A DNA stretch of 64,000 bases from Cupriavidus taiwanensis (GTDB taxonomy: Bacteria > Pseudomonadota > Gammaproteobacteria > Burkholderiales > Burkholderiaceae). Location: the NCBI RefSeq assembly GCF_900250115.1, contig NZ_LT984803.1:3189583-3253582 (forward strand), written 5' to 3'. Within the stretch, counting starts at the first letter, position 1, and every line of letters begins with the position of its first letter. The notes beneath the pieces are model-generated. The model saw only the letters and a list, made by a program, of their open reading frames with translations. It ran no database searches and was not told where the DNA came from. Shown here piece by piece: positions 52,211-61,699 of this stretch. Position numbers and translations under genes: made by a program.

Positions 52211-52546
52211 TCAGTGCAGGCTGAGGCTGGCGCCCGCCTGCTCGCTGACATAGCCCGACAGCGCCTTGTACAGTTCGCCGCCGTTGCGCGTATCGACCCA
52301 GCGCTCGCCCTCGCGGCGGAAGTGGAAACCGCCCGCGCGCGCGGCCACCCACAGTTCCTGCATCGGCGCCTGGCTGTTGATGATGATCTTGGAACCGTTC
52401 TCGAATTCCAGTTCCATCACATTGCCAGTGCGGCTGATTTCAATGTCGGCGTCGGCCGCGTCGGCGGCCGCCTCGACCGCGGCTTCGATGCGGTCCAGTT
52501 CCCGCGTGGCCAGGGCCAGGAACTCGCTTTCGCTCAAGGGGGGCAT
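52211..52546 (-). CDS. cyaY: Frataxin-like iron donor CyaY
   Basis: A 111-residue frataxin homologue, an iron-binding modulator of iron-sulfur cluster assembly. N-terminal acidic helix LALATRELDRIEAAVEAAADAADADIEI, then VMELEFENGSKIIINSQAPMQELWVAARAGGFHFRREGERWVDTRNGGELY, the conserved beta-sheet signature. ATG at 52546. Divergent from lptM-lysA, the widely conserved cyaY/lysA arrangement. Confidence 0.95.
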   Translation of the reverse strand: MPPLSESEFLALATRELDRIEAAVEAAADAADADIEISRTGNVMELEFENGSKIIINSQAPMQELWVAARAGGFHFRREGERWVDTRNGGELYKALSGYVSEQAGASLSLH

Positions 52547-52691
52547 GCTAAACTCCGAGACCGCCGTTGCCGCCGCTGCCCGGACCGGGCGTACGTGGCG
52601 CGAACGGCTTTTTTTGTTGAGAATCCTCCGGATGACTGGCCATCGCGCCGGGCCATCCAACGCCTTGCCAACAAGCCAAAAGGACGACCCG

Positions 52692-52895
52692 ATGCTGCGT
52701 CGTGTTGCGATTGTATCGGCGTTTGCCGCCGCCCTTGCGATGCCCCTGCTGGGCGGATGCGGTATCCGCGGGCCGCTGACCCTGCCCAAGGTGCCGCCCG
52801 AGCCGGCGCCGCCGACCGTGCCGGATCCGGGTCTGGGCCGCGCCGATGCCGTGCCGGCACCGGCATCGTCCCCCGCCGCCCCCACCACCCGATAA
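52692..52895 (+). CDS. lptM: LPS-assembly lipoprotein LptM (YifL family)
   Basis: A 67-residue lipoprotein. Signal MLRRVAIVSAFAAALAMPLLGG then the lipobox Cys and the family hallmark CGIRGPLTLP, followed by a Pro/Ala-rich tail. In E. coli LptM helps LptD/E mature by mimicking LPS binding. It lies 2 bp before lysA, its usual place. AAAGGA about nine bases upstream supports this start over the longer frame. Confidence 0.88.
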   Translation: MLRRVAIVSAFAAALAMPLLGGCGIRGPLTLPKVPPEPAPPTVPDPGLGRADAVPAPASSPAAPTTR

Positions 52896-52897
52896 CC

Positions 52898-54157
52898 ATG
52901 ACCGCATTCTTCCACCGCCAGGACGGCGCGCTTGCCGTCGAGCAGGTACCGCTGGCGCGCATCGCCGCCGAGTTCGGCACGCCGACCTACGTCTATTCGC
53001 GCGCGGCGCTGACCGCCGCATACCAGGCCTACGCCGCCGCCTGCGCGGGGCGCAAGGCACAGGTCCAGTACGCGATGAAGGCGAATTCCAACCTGGCGGT
53101 GCTGCAGGTGTTCGCCCGCCTGGGCGCGGGCTTCGACATCGTCTCGGGCGGCGAGCTCAAGCGCGTGCTGGCCGCCGGCGGCGATCCGCGCAAGGTGGTG
53201 TTCTCGGGCGTGGGCAAGAGCGCGGCCGAAATGGAGCTGGCGCTGGCCCAGGACGTGCGCTGCTTCAACGTCGAATCGATCCCCGAACTGGACCGCCTGA
53301 ACGAAGTGGCTGGCCGCGTCGGCAAACGTGCGCGCGTGTCGCTGCGCATCAACCCGGACGTCGATGCCAAGACCCATCCTTATATCTCGACCGGCCTGAA
53401 GGGCAACAAGTTCGGCATCGCCTTCGAAGACGTGCTGCCGACTTACCGCGCCGCCGCCGCGCTGCCGCACCTGGCCGTGACCGGCATCGACTGCCATATC
53501 GGTTCGCAGATCACCGAGGTCGAGCCCTACCTGGAAGCGCTGGACAAGGTGCTGGACGTGGTCGAGGCGCTCGAGCGCGAAGGCATCAGCCTGGAGCACA
53601 TCGACGTGGGCGGCGGCCTGGGCATTACCTACACCGACGAGGCCCCGCCGGACATCACCGGCTTCGCCACCACGCTGCTGGAGCGCGTTGCCGCGCGCGG
53701 CCATGGCCACCGCGAGGTGCTGTTCGAGCCGGGCCGCTCGCTGGTCGGCAATGCCGGCGTGCTGTTGACCCAGGTGGAGTTCCTCAAGCCGGGCGCGTCC
53801 AAGAACTTCTGCATCGTCGACGCCGCCATGAACGACCTGGCGCGCCCGGCCATGTACGAGGCCTACCACCGCATCGAGCCGGTGGCATTGCGCGATGGCG
53901 CGGCCGTGACCTACGACATCGTCGGCCCGGTGTGCGAATCGGGTGACTGGCTCGGCCGCGACCGCGCGCTGGCGGTGCAGCCCGGCGACCTGCTGGCGGT
54001 GATGTCGGCCGGCGCCTACGGCTTCACCATGAGCTCCAACTACAACACCCGCCCGCGCGCCGCCGAAGTGATGGTCGACGGCAGCAAGGTGCATCTGGTG
54101 CGCGAGCGCGAGCTGGTCGAAGACCTGTTCCGCGACGAGCGCCTGCTGCAGGACTGA
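52898..54157 (+). CDS. lysA: Diaminopimelate decarboxylase
   Basis: A 419-residue PLP-dependent fold-type III enzyme, last step of lysine synthesis. PLP lysine in VQYAMKANSNLAVLQVF (about residue 60), HIGSQITEVEPY, the glycine loop DVGGGLGITY, EPGRSLVGNAGVLL, and the substrate-specificity segment GPVCESGDWLGRDR with the catalytic Cys. Start ATG at 52898 is set by lptM ending 2 bp before. Confidence 0.97.
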   Translation: MTAFFHRQDGALAVEQVPLARIAAEFGTPTYVYSRAALTAAYQAYAAACAGRKAQVQYAMKANSNLAVLQVFARLGAGFDIVSGGELKRVLAAGGDPRKVVFSGVGKSAAEMELALAQDVRCFNVESIPELDRLNEVAGRVGKRARVSLRINPDVDAKTHPYISTGLKGNKFGIAFEDVLPTYRAAAALPHLAVTGIDCHIGSQITEVEPYLEALDKVLDVVEALEREGISLEHIDVGGGLGITYTDEAPPDITGFATTLLERVAARGHGHREVLFEPGRSLVGNAGVLLTQVEFLKPGASKNFCIVDAAMNDLARPAMYEAYHRIEPVALRDGAAVTYDIVGPVCESGDWLGRDRALAVQPGDLLAVMSAGAYGFTMSSNYNTRPRAAEVMVDGSKVHLVRERELVEDLFRDERLLQD

Positions 54158-54184
54158 GTTCCCGCAGGCCCGGCCCGCCGCGTC

Positions 54185-54871
54185 TTACGCGGCGGGCTGG
54201 CGCGTCCCTCCGGCTGGCTTGCGCAGCCGCCACCACACCCGCATCCCCAGCAGCACGAACACCACCGCGGCGTAGATCGAGACCTCGCCGAAGTCGTTCT
54301 TGCCCGCCTTGTGCCACCAGTAGTGCAGGATGGCCAGCACGGCGATGGCATAGACCAGCCGGTGCAGCGCCTGCCAGCGCTTGCCGCCGAGGCGGCGCAC
54401 CATGCCGTTGGTCGAGGTCAGCGCCAGCGGCACCATCAGCACGAAGGCGGTGAAACCGACCGTGATGAAGGGCCGCTTGTACACGTCCTTGATCATGTAG
54501 GCCAGGTCGAAGCCGCGATCCACGCCGATCCACAGCAGGAAGTGCTGCAGGCCGTAGAAGAACGCAAACAGGCCCAGCATGCGCCGCAGCCGGATCAGCC
54601 AGTTCCAGCCGGTGAGGCGGCGCAGCGGCGTGATCGCCAGCGTCAGGCACAGCATCACCAGGGTCCAGGTGCCGGTCGAGCGCGTGACGAATTCAAGCGG
54701 ATTGGCGCCGAACTGCCCGGTGGCGCCCAGGTACAGCAGCCGCATGAACGGCAGCAGCGCCAGCACCCAGATCGCCAGCTTGAGCGCGCGCACCCGCTGC
54801 GGCGCCAGCGTGGCCAGGCCCGCCGGCTTGCGCGCGGCGGCGGCCGCGGTGGTGGGAGATGAGGTAGCCAT
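54185..54871 (-). CDS. msrQ: MsrQ, heme b membrane subunit of the MsrPQ system
   Basis: A 228-residue six-helix ferric-reductase-like membrane protein passing electrons from the respiratory chain or flavin to MsrP. Marks: TGTWTLVMLCLTLAITPLRRLTGW, RRMLGLFAFFYGLQHFLLWIGVD (heme-ligand His), WQALHRLVYAIAVLAILHYWWHKAGK (heme-ligand His residues). ATG at 54871 has AAGG upstream; an alternative ATG at 54886 overlaps the msrP stop as TGATG. Either implies coupling to msrP. Confidence 0.94.
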   Translation of the reverse strand: MATSSPTTAAAAARKPAGLATLAPQRVRALKLAIWVLALLPFMRLLYLGATGQFGANPLEFVTRSTGTWTLVMLCLTLAITPLRRLTGWNWLIRLRRMLGLFAFFYGLQHFLLWIGVDRGFDLAYMIKDVYKRPFITVGFTAFVLMVPLALTSTNGMVRRLGGKRWQALHRLVYAIAVLAILHYWWHKAGKNDFGEVSIYAAVVFVLLGMRVWWRLRKPAGGTRQPAA

Positions 54872-54885
54872 GCGCTCGCCTTGCA

Positions 54886-55887
<1,002 letters not shown>

Positions 55888-56063
55888 GGTTTTCCTCGAT
55901 TGCCTGTTCGTTGCCGGCGCCGGCGGCGCCGCGTGCTTGCAGGATTGGACTCCGGGCTTGGTCGTGGAGTGCGGCCCAGTCCTGACAGTTTTTTTGATGG
56001 GGCGGCAGGCCGCGGGCCAGCATGCGCCGGCGTCCCATGCGCGGCAAGCGCGGCGCGGGTACG

Positions 56064-56927
56064 TTATCCGCCCTGGTATTGCTGGTACACCACCTGCGCC
56101 AGCGTCAGCAGCCGGGCGCGTTCCAGCGGCCCCGCCAGCGCAAAGCCCAGGTCGCGGTCGATCCAGTAGAACGCCATCATCGGATCGCGGCCCGGCGCCC
56201 GTCGGCGCGCGCCCTCGCCCGTCATGCGCTCGACGCGAAAGCCGGTATCGGGCGTACCCTGCGCCATGCGCCGCAGCTGCAGCGACAGGCGCGTGCCGTC
56301 ATCGGCTTCATACATAAGGATGGCCGACGGGCCACCCTCGGCCACGCCCAGCCGGCCGCCGATCAGGTGGAAGCCCTGCGCGCGCAGGTCCGGCACCTGC
56401 AGCGCCGTGCCCAGGCGCCGCGACAGCCAGGCGACCAGGTGGGCCTCTTCGGTGGCGGCGACTTCCACGGGGTGGCGCATCTCCGGAGCGTAGACCGCGT
56501 GCGTGGCGAGCGCCTCGCGCGCAAAACGCTCGCCGGGCGCGAGCACCAGCGTGGCGCCGCCAAGGCGGCCGTGCGCCAGCCAGCCCAGCGTACCGCCCAC
56601 GGCCAGCAGCGCGACCGACGCGCAAGTTGCCGCCAGGGCCATGGTCCAGCGCGGCCACGGCCTGGCGCCATCGTGCCGGCCGTCGCGGCCGCGATTGCGC
56701 CCCTGGTCGGCGTGCAAACCCGGCGGCAAGGCCGCCAGCGGCACCGGTTCATTGAGTACGGGGTCGAGCGCGCGGTGCAGCGCCTCGGCCTGCCGGCGCC
56801 AGGCGGCCACTTGTGCCGCCGCATCCGGGTGCTGCGCCAGGTACGCCTCGACGGCGGCGCGGCGGGCGCCGGCCAGCTGACCGTCGGCATAGGCGTGGAG
56901 ATCGGCTTCCTGGATGCCGGCCATCAT
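56064..56927 (-). CDS. Membrane anti-sigma factor (zinc-free type)
   Basis: A 287-residue protein whose ATG overlaps the ECF sigma stop by four bases. N-terminal anti-sigma helices (about 5-55; [31 protein letters not shown]), one membrane helix (about 95-117) and a periplasmic domain of about 160 residues. No His-x3-Cys-x2-Cys zinc motif is present. Its immediate partner is the sigma factor encoded at 56924-57463. The periplasmic domain suggests envelope-derived signalling; the trigger is not known. Confidence 0.87.
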   Translation of the reverse strand: MMAGIQEADLHAYADGQLAGARRAAVEAYLAQHPDAAAQVAAWRRQAEALHRALDPVLNEPVPLAALPPGLHADQGRNRGRDGRHDGARPWPRWTMALAATCASVALLAVGGTLGWLAHGRLGGATLVLAPGERFAREALATHAVYAPEMRHPVEVAATEEAHLVAWLSRRLGTALQVPDLRAQGFHLIGGRLGVAEGGPSAILMYEADDGTRLSLQLRRMAQGTPDTGFRVERMTGEGARRRAPGRDPMMAFYWIDRDLGFALAGPLERARLLTLAQVVYQQYQGG

Positions 56928-57463
56928 TTCACCCGTTGCAGCGCATTGGCGGCCGTGGCAGTTCGATTCGGCGCCGCGCCGTCAAGCAGCCGCCGCATCT
57001 GTTCGCGCGCCCGCGCCAGCCGCGACATCACCGTGCCCTGCGGGATATCGAGCACGCGCGCGGCCTCGGCGTAGGTCAATTGTTCCAGGCTGACCAGCAA
57101 CAGCACCGCGCGCTGCGGTTCGGGCAGCCGCGCCAGTGCCTGCGACAGGTCGCGGCGCAGGCCCGGGTCTTCGGCGGGGCCGCTGACCTCGGGCAGGGTA
57201 TCGGTGGGCACCACCAGATCCTTGCGGCGCAAGGCGTTCAGGCGCAGGCGGTGCATCAGCGTCAGCAGCCACGGCAGCAGGCCATCGGCGCCGTCGCCCC
57301 ACCAGGCACCGGGGCGCAGGCGGAAGCGCCAGCGATAGCGCAGCGCGCGCTCGAGCGTGTCCTGCACCAGGTCGTCGGCCAGCGCCGCGTCGCCGGTGAG
57401 GCCGCGCGCATGGCGCCGCAGCCGCGGCGCCAGCGCAACGAGCTGGCCGTCAAACCCATCCAT
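56924..57463 (-). CDS. ECF-family RNA polymerase sigma factor
   Basis: A 179-residue group IV sigma factor. Region 2 about 10-78 (ADDLVQDTLERALRYRWRFR, WLLTLMHRLRLNALRR) and region 4 about 108-165 (RLPEPQRAVLLLVSLEQLTYAEAARVLDIPQGTVMSRLARAREQMRRLL, with a helix-turn-helix). ATG at 57463 is the first in-frame ATG after the preceding gene; no strong ribosome site. Downstream of the COG4315 lipoprotein gene by 49 bp and coupled to the anti-sigma gene. Confidence 0.9.
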   Translation of the reverse strand: MDGFDGQLVALAPRLRRHARGLTGDAALADDLVQDTLERALRYRWRFRLRPGAWWGDGADGLLPWLLTLMHRLRLNALRRKDLVVPTDTLPEVSGPAEDPGLRRDLSQALARLPEPQRAVLLLVSLEQLTYAEAARVLDIPQGTVMSRLARAREQMRRLLDGAAPNRTATAANALQRVK

Positions 57464-57512
57464 GCCGGGGTAGCTGTCGTGGTCGTGGTGGCGCCAGAGT
57501 GGCTGCGCCGCG

Positions 57513-57950
57513 TCAGGGCTTGGCCACGTGCCAGACGTTGTTGACGTTGTCGCCGGTGCGGTCGCCCGGCTTGGCGTCCTTGGCAAAGCGGTACAGCGGC
57601 TGGCCGCGGTAGGCCCACTGCTTGCCGCCGTCATCGCGCGTGATGATGGTGTACTGGCCCGAACCGCTAGTGCCCGGGGCCGCCATCAGCGGCGGCCAGT
57701 TGGTGGCGCAGGGGCCGTTGCAGGCGCTCTTGCCGCTGCCGGCGGTGTCGCGGTCAAAGGTGTACAGCGTCAGACCCTGCGGATCGGTCAGCACGCCATT
57801 GGACACCTTCACCGTGGGCGGCAGATTGCCGGCGCTGCCACCGCCCATGCCCATGCCGGAACAACCGGCGAGCAGGACGGCCGCGCAGCCGAGCGCGAGC
57901 GCGCCGGGACGAACCAGGAATGCAGCAGCGTTACGACGCAGACTTGCCAT
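57513..57950 (-). CDS. COG4315-family secreted lipoprotein
   Basis: A 145-residue predicted lipoprotein: signal ALALGCAAVLLAGCSG (lipobox LAGC), Gly/Met-rich spacer, then two copies of the Lipoprotein_15 repeat (GVLTDPQGLTLYTFDRDTAGSGKSACNGPCATNWPPLMA and WAYRGQPLYRFAKDAKPGDRTGDNVNNVWHV). Two Cys in the CNGPC segment may be redox-active or disulfide-bonded. Start at 57950 has GGAG nine bases upstream; an in-frame ATG at 57965 is less likely. Members of this family often adjoin ECF sigma genes; the molecular role is unknown. Confidence 0.88.
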   Translation of the reverse strand: MASLRRNAAAFLVRPGALALGCAAVLLAGCSGMGMGGGSAGNLPPTVKVSNGVLTDPQGLTLYTFDRDTAGSGKSACNGPCATNWPPLMAAPGTSGSGQYTIITRDDGGKQWAYRGQPLYRFAKDAKPGDRTGDNVNNVWHVAKP

Positions 57951-57972
57951 GATCTTGTTCTCCATGCAAACC

Positions 57973-57991
57973 GGTGCCGCCAGCCGGCACC
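57973..57991 (-). promoter_or_regulatory. Leader hairpin before the COG4315 lipoprotein
   Basis: GGTGCC/GGCACC 6-bp stem with a 7-base loop in the short leader between the candidate ECF promoter and the ribosome site. May stabilise or control the message. Confidence 0.4.
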
Positions 57992-58003
57992 GTCCCTCCA
58001 GTA

Positions 58004-58029
58004 AACACTGGATGTGATCTCTTTATTCC
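58004..58029 (-). promoter_or_regulatory. Candidate ECF-sigma promoter
   Basis: On the minus strand GGAAT (58025-58029), 16 bp, then GTGTT (58004-58008), similar to the GGAA(C/T)-N16-GTT class recognised by many ECF sigma factors. It would start transcription near 57997 and could drive the lipoprotein, sigma and anti-sigma genes, an autoregulatory layout. Prediction only. Confidence 0.4.
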
Positions 58030-58051
58030 CACAGCGGCCAAAAAAATTGAA

Positions 58052-58090
58052 AAAAATCGAAAAAAAACCTGCCCGAAGGCAGGTTTTTTG
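58052..58090 (-). terminator. Rho-independent terminator of ccsB
   Basis: Stem AACCTGCC/GGCAGGTT with a CGAA/TTCG loop, flanked by A-runs and T-runs; on the minus strand TTTTTTTT follows. About 20 bp after the ccsB stop. It may also insulate the ECF operon. Confidence 0.9.
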
Positions 58091-58108
58091 CGTCGCAGCA
58101 TGCGCGCG

Positions 58109-59308
58109 TCAGAGTTCGCCGTAGCTGTGCAGGCCCGACAGGAACATGTTCACGCCAAGGAAGGCAAAGGTCGTCACCAGCAGGCCGACCAGCGCCCACC
58201 AGGCCGCCACCGTGCCACGCAGCCCCTTCATCAGCCGCATATGCAGCCAGGCCGCGTAGTTGAGCCAGACGATCAGCGCCCAGGTTTCCTTCGGGTCCCA
58301 GCTCCAGTAGCCGCCCCAGGCCTCGGCCGCCCACAGCGCGCCGAGGATGGTGGCGATGGTGAAGAAGGCAAAGCCGACCGCGATCGCCTTGTACATCACG
58401 TCGTCGAGCAGTTCCAGCGACGGCAGGCGCTCGGCCAGGATGCCTCGCTGCCTGAGCAGGTAGGCCACCGCGACCATCGCCGCCAGCGCAAAGGTGCCGT
58501 AGCCGATAAAGTTGGCCGGCACATGGATCTTCATCCACCAGCTCTGCAGCGCGGGCACCAGCGGCTGGATCTCCTGCGCATTGCGGCTGACCGTGTACCA
58601 GAGCAGGAAGCCCACCGCGGCCGACACCACCAGCATCACGAACGGGCCCAGCGCGCGCGTGGCGTAACGGCCTTCGTAGTACAGGTAGAACAGCGAGGTG
58701 ATCAGCGTGAACAGCACGAAGACTTCGTACAGGTTCGAGATCGGGATATGGCCGATGTCGGTGCCAAGCAGGTAGGACTCGTACCAGCGCACCAGCATGC
58801 CGGTAAAGCCAAGCACCACCGCGCCCCAGCACAGCTTGCTGCCGAGGCTGTAGCCGGTGCCCGAGCGCGTCGCCAGGCCGACCCAGTAGAACAGCGTCGA
58901 CAGGAACACCAGCGCGCTCATCCACAGGATGGCCGACTGGCTCGACAGGAAGTACTTGAGGAAGAAGGCCTGGTCGGCGCGCGCGAGCTGGCCCTGGTAG
59001 AGCTGGATCGCGAACAGCGACAGCACCGCCAGTGCCACCATCAGCGGCCGCACCGGCTTCCAGTGCCAGCCAAGCAGCGCGAAGGTGGGCACGGCGCCGA
59101 TCAGCACGGCCTTGTCGTAGCCGTCCATCCATTGCCCGTATTGCGCCAGCGCCACGCCGGCGCCAACCGCGAGCGCCAGCGCGAACAGCCAGTCCACCCA
59201 GCTCAGGCGGCGCAGGAAGGAAGGTTCGAGGTAGGCCTCGTCGGCACCGCTGTCGGCGCGCGGGGTGCCGCGCATGGCGGGACCGGCCTGGTTCACATTT
59301 GAGGACAT
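58109..59308 (-). CDS. ccsB: System II cytochrome c biogenesis protein CcsB/ResC (CcsA-type, WWD)
   Basis: A 399-residue polytopic heme handling protein. About eight hydrophobic segments; the tryptophan-rich WWD heme-binding motif is WGGYWSWDPKETWALIVWL (about residue 335), with flanking His residues (e.g. WMKIHVPANFIGYG and YAAWLHMRLMKG). With ResB it exports heme and ligates it to CXXCH apocytochromes. ATG at 59308, 16 bp after resB. Naming of this family varies (CcsA/CcsB/ResC). Confidence 0.93.
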   Translation of the reverse strand: MSSNVNQAGPAMRGTPRADSGADEAYLEPSFLRRLSWVDWLFALALAVGAGVALAQYGQWMDGYDKAVLIGAVPTFALLGWHWKPVRPLMVALAVLSLFAIQLYQGQLARADQAFFLKYFLSSQSAILWMSALVFLSTLFYWVGLATRSGTGYSLGSKLCWGAVVLGFTGMLVRWYESYLLGTDIGHIPISNLYEVFVLFTLITSLFYLYYEGRYATRALGPFVMLVVSAAVGFLLWYTVSRNAQEIQPLVPALQSWWMKIHVPANFIGYGTFALAAMVAVAYLLRQRGILAERLPSLELLDDVMYKAIAVGFAFFTIATILGALWAAEAWGGYWSWDPKETWALIVWLNYAAWLHMRLMKGLRGTVAAWWALVGLLVTTFAFLGVNMFLSGLHSYGEL

Positions 59309-59324
59309 AGCGTACCTGCTCGAT

Positions 59325-61511
59325 TCAGTGGGGAGTGCCGGCCGGCTCGTGGGCGGCGCTGTGGCCTCCGGAGGCGCGGCCGATGTCGTCACGCAGCGCG
59401 GTGAATTCCTTTTCGAAATCCATGGTGCGGCGCTGGGTCGACATCGCCATCAGCACCTGGCTGCCGGCATCGGTGGCGCCGGTGGCGGACTGGTCTTTCA
59501 CCCAGACCCAGACCCGGCGTTCGCGGATATAGAACATCGCGAACACGCCCAGCACCAGCAGCAGACAACCAAGATACACGATGTTCTTGCCCGGCGCACG
59601 GGTCAGCTGGAACACGCTGGCCTTGATTTCCTGGAAGTCGTCGAGCTGCAGGAATACCGGAGCGCCGTAGAAGAAACTATCCGACAAGGCGTTGATCGCC
59701 TGCTGCAGGAAGGCGCCGCTCTGGGCACTGTTGGCCACCACCGGCAACTGGTCCTGAGCGCGCGCAAGCTGCCACAGCTCCCACATCGAACCGTTCAGGA
59801 TCTTCAGCAGCACGTCGGCGGCCTTCTGCTGCTCGGCCGGCGGGACGGACTTTTCCAGGAAGGCGGCGATGGCAGTGAAGCCGCCCGGCGGCGAATCCGG
59901 CGCGGGGCGTGTCGCGCCGGCGAACAGGTCGAGCGCGCGCAGCGCGCTTTCGGCCAGTTGCCGGCGCAGCTCGGCCTTGTCGTCGCCCGGCATCGACGCC
60001 AGCGCAAAGCGGCGCGCGGCCTCGCCGCGCAGCGCGCGGTCCTGCAGCGCGGCGCGCAGCCGCATCCAGTCGGCAACGCTGCCCTGGTCATCGGCGGGAA
60101 TGCGAAGGTAGCGGAACGGCTCGCTGGGCGACTCGCGCATGCCGGCCAGGAACACCGACTGGCCGTCCATCTGAACCGGCACCATGTAGTTGTTGTACTC
60201 GCGCGCCTGCCCGGTGCGGTCGCGCAGCTTGTACTGCACCGACGGGCCGACATTGCGCAGGGTCTTGGCGCGGTCGGTGCTGGCGGCGGCGCCGAGATGC
60301 TTATCCAGCGTTTCGTTGAAGGACTTGCGCGCCACGCCGCGCGCATCGGGCTTGCCCGAGGCGTCGGTGACGTTCTCGATATTCATCAGCCGGAAGTCGC
60401 TGAACTCCACCGTCAGGCCGTCCCGGTCCGCGCTGGTGCCGGTGCCGGCCAGCGGCTTGTTGCCGCCCACCGCGCCGTCGATGGTGAAGGTGGCATGGCC
60501 GCTGCCCTGCATCGGATAGCCGACGAACTTCAGGCGCGAGCCGCCGTCCTCGAAGCTGGACTGGTAGATGGCGATGCCGTCGACGATCAGCGGCTCGTTC
60601 ACCTTGATGGTGGCCTCGGTGCGCTTGCCGGTGGCACGGTCGGTCACGACCACGTCCGAAGCGAACAGCTTGGGCATGCCGGTCTCGTAGAAGTCGACCT
60701 TGAACTTCTTCAGCGTGATCGCGAACGGCAGGTCCTGCACCAGTGCGCCGTCGGCAATGTTGAGGATGGCAGTGGAGACGGTCGAGCCCTCGGGCACATA
60801 GGCGTTGCCGCGGAAGCCGGGGTTGTTCGCCGACAGCCGGTGCTGCGGCGGGATCTCGCTGATCACCGCGTTGCCGCGGATCGGGGTCTTGTCGCCCAGC
60901 CACATCTGCGCGCGGATCAGCAGGTCGCCGTCGAGCAGGCCGCCGACGCAGATCACCACGATGGCGGTGTGCGCCAGGATATAGCCGACCTTGTTGGCGG
61001 CGCCGGCCTTGGCGGCCAGCAGCGTGGCGCCGTCATGCTCGACCGCCTTGATGCGGTAGCCGCGGTTGCGCAGCAACGCCGACAGGCGGCCGACGGCCTC
61101 GGCGCGCGGACGCGCGCCGTCGAACTCGCCGCGATGGTGGAAGGCGCGCAGGCTGCGCTCGCGCACATGATCCTTCCATGAGCGCATGTCCGCGATCATC
61201 TTGGGCGCGTTGCGCACCAGGCACAGGCTGGTGGACACCACCAGGAAGGCCAGGATCAGCAGGAACCACCACGACCCGTAAACCTTCTGCAGCGACAGCG
61301 TGTGGAACACATCGGCCCAGAACGGGCCGAACTGGTTGACGTAGTTGGGATACGGCTCGTTCTGCTTGAGCACGGTGCCGATCACGCTGGCGATGGAGAT
61401 CACCGTCAGCAGCGCGATCGCAAAGCGCATCGAGGACAACAATTCGACCGCGTCGCGCAGCACGCGGTGAGAGGTCTTCAGGTGCAGCCCTGAAGTGGAA
61501 GCGGTCGACAT
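59325..61511 (-). CDS. resB: System II cytochrome c biogenesis protein ResB/Ccs1
   Basis: A 728-residue ResB. Three N-terminal membrane helices (about 25-50, 78-98, 165-185), a large periplasmic domain (about 190-640) and a final helix (about 648-668; NIVYLGCLLLVLGVFAMFY). Marks: LLSSMRFAIALLTVISIASVIGTVLKQNEPYPNYVNQFGPFW and SLQKVYGSWWFLLILAFLVVSTSLCL. Forms the cytochrome c synthase with CcsB. Needed by petC and cytochrome c4 encoded here. Confidence 0.95.
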   Translation of the reverse strand: MSTASTSGLHLKTSHRVLRDAVELLSSMRFAIALLTVISIASVIGTVLKQNEPYPNYVNQFGPFWADVFHTLSLQKVYGSWWFLLILAFLVVSTSLCLVRNAPKMIADMRSWKDHVRERSLRAFHHRGEFDGARPRAEAVGRLSALLRNRGYRIKAVEHDGATLLAAKAGAANKVGYILAHTAIVVICVGGLLDGDLLIRAQMWLGDKTPIRGNAVISEIPPQHRLSANNPGFRGNAYVPEGSTVSTAILNIADGALVQDLPFAITLKKFKVDFYETGMPKLFASDVVVTDRATGKRTEATIKVNEPLIVDGIAIYQSSFEDGGSRLKFVGYPMQGSGHATFTIDGAVGGNKPLAGTGTSADRDGLTVEFSDFRLMNIENVTDASGKPDARGVARKSFNETLDKHLGAAASTDRAKTLRNVGPSVQYKLRDRTGQAREYNNYMVPVQMDGQSVFLAGMRESPSEPFRYLRIPADDQGSVADWMRLRAALQDRALRGEAARRFALASMPGDDKAELRRQLAESALRALDLFAGATRPAPDSPPGGFTAIAAFLEKSVPPAEQQKAADVLLKILNGSMWELWQLARAQDQLPVVANSAQSGAFLQQAINALSDSFFYGAPVFLQLDDFQEIKASVFQLTRAPGKNIVYLGCLLLVLGVFAMFYIRERRVWVWVKDQSATGATDAGSQVLMAMSTQRRTMDFEKEFTALRDDIGRASGGHSAAHEPAGTPH

Positions 61512-61545
61512 GTGCAGTGAAACCTAAAACAGCGTACGGCCTGGA

Positions 61546-61590
61546 AATGAATAAAGGGTGGACATGCTTTGGCAAGCAGGCCACCCTTTT
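61546..61590 (-). terminator. Probable terminator after cytochrome c4
   Basis: Stem AAAGGGTGG/CCACCCTTT with a 19-base partly paired loop; on the minus strand ATTCATTT follows. Located between the cytochrome c4 stop and resB start. Moderate, since the T-run is interrupted; some read-through into resB is likely. Confidence 0.5.
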
Positions 61591-61699
61591 CGATTGTGAC
61601 AAGCGCGTTCGGTTGCATGGCTGGCCGCGCCATCCGGCGGCGGCCGCTCAACCGATGCGCCGGCGCGCACAGGCGCCAGCGTCGCGGAATCCCGGATCG

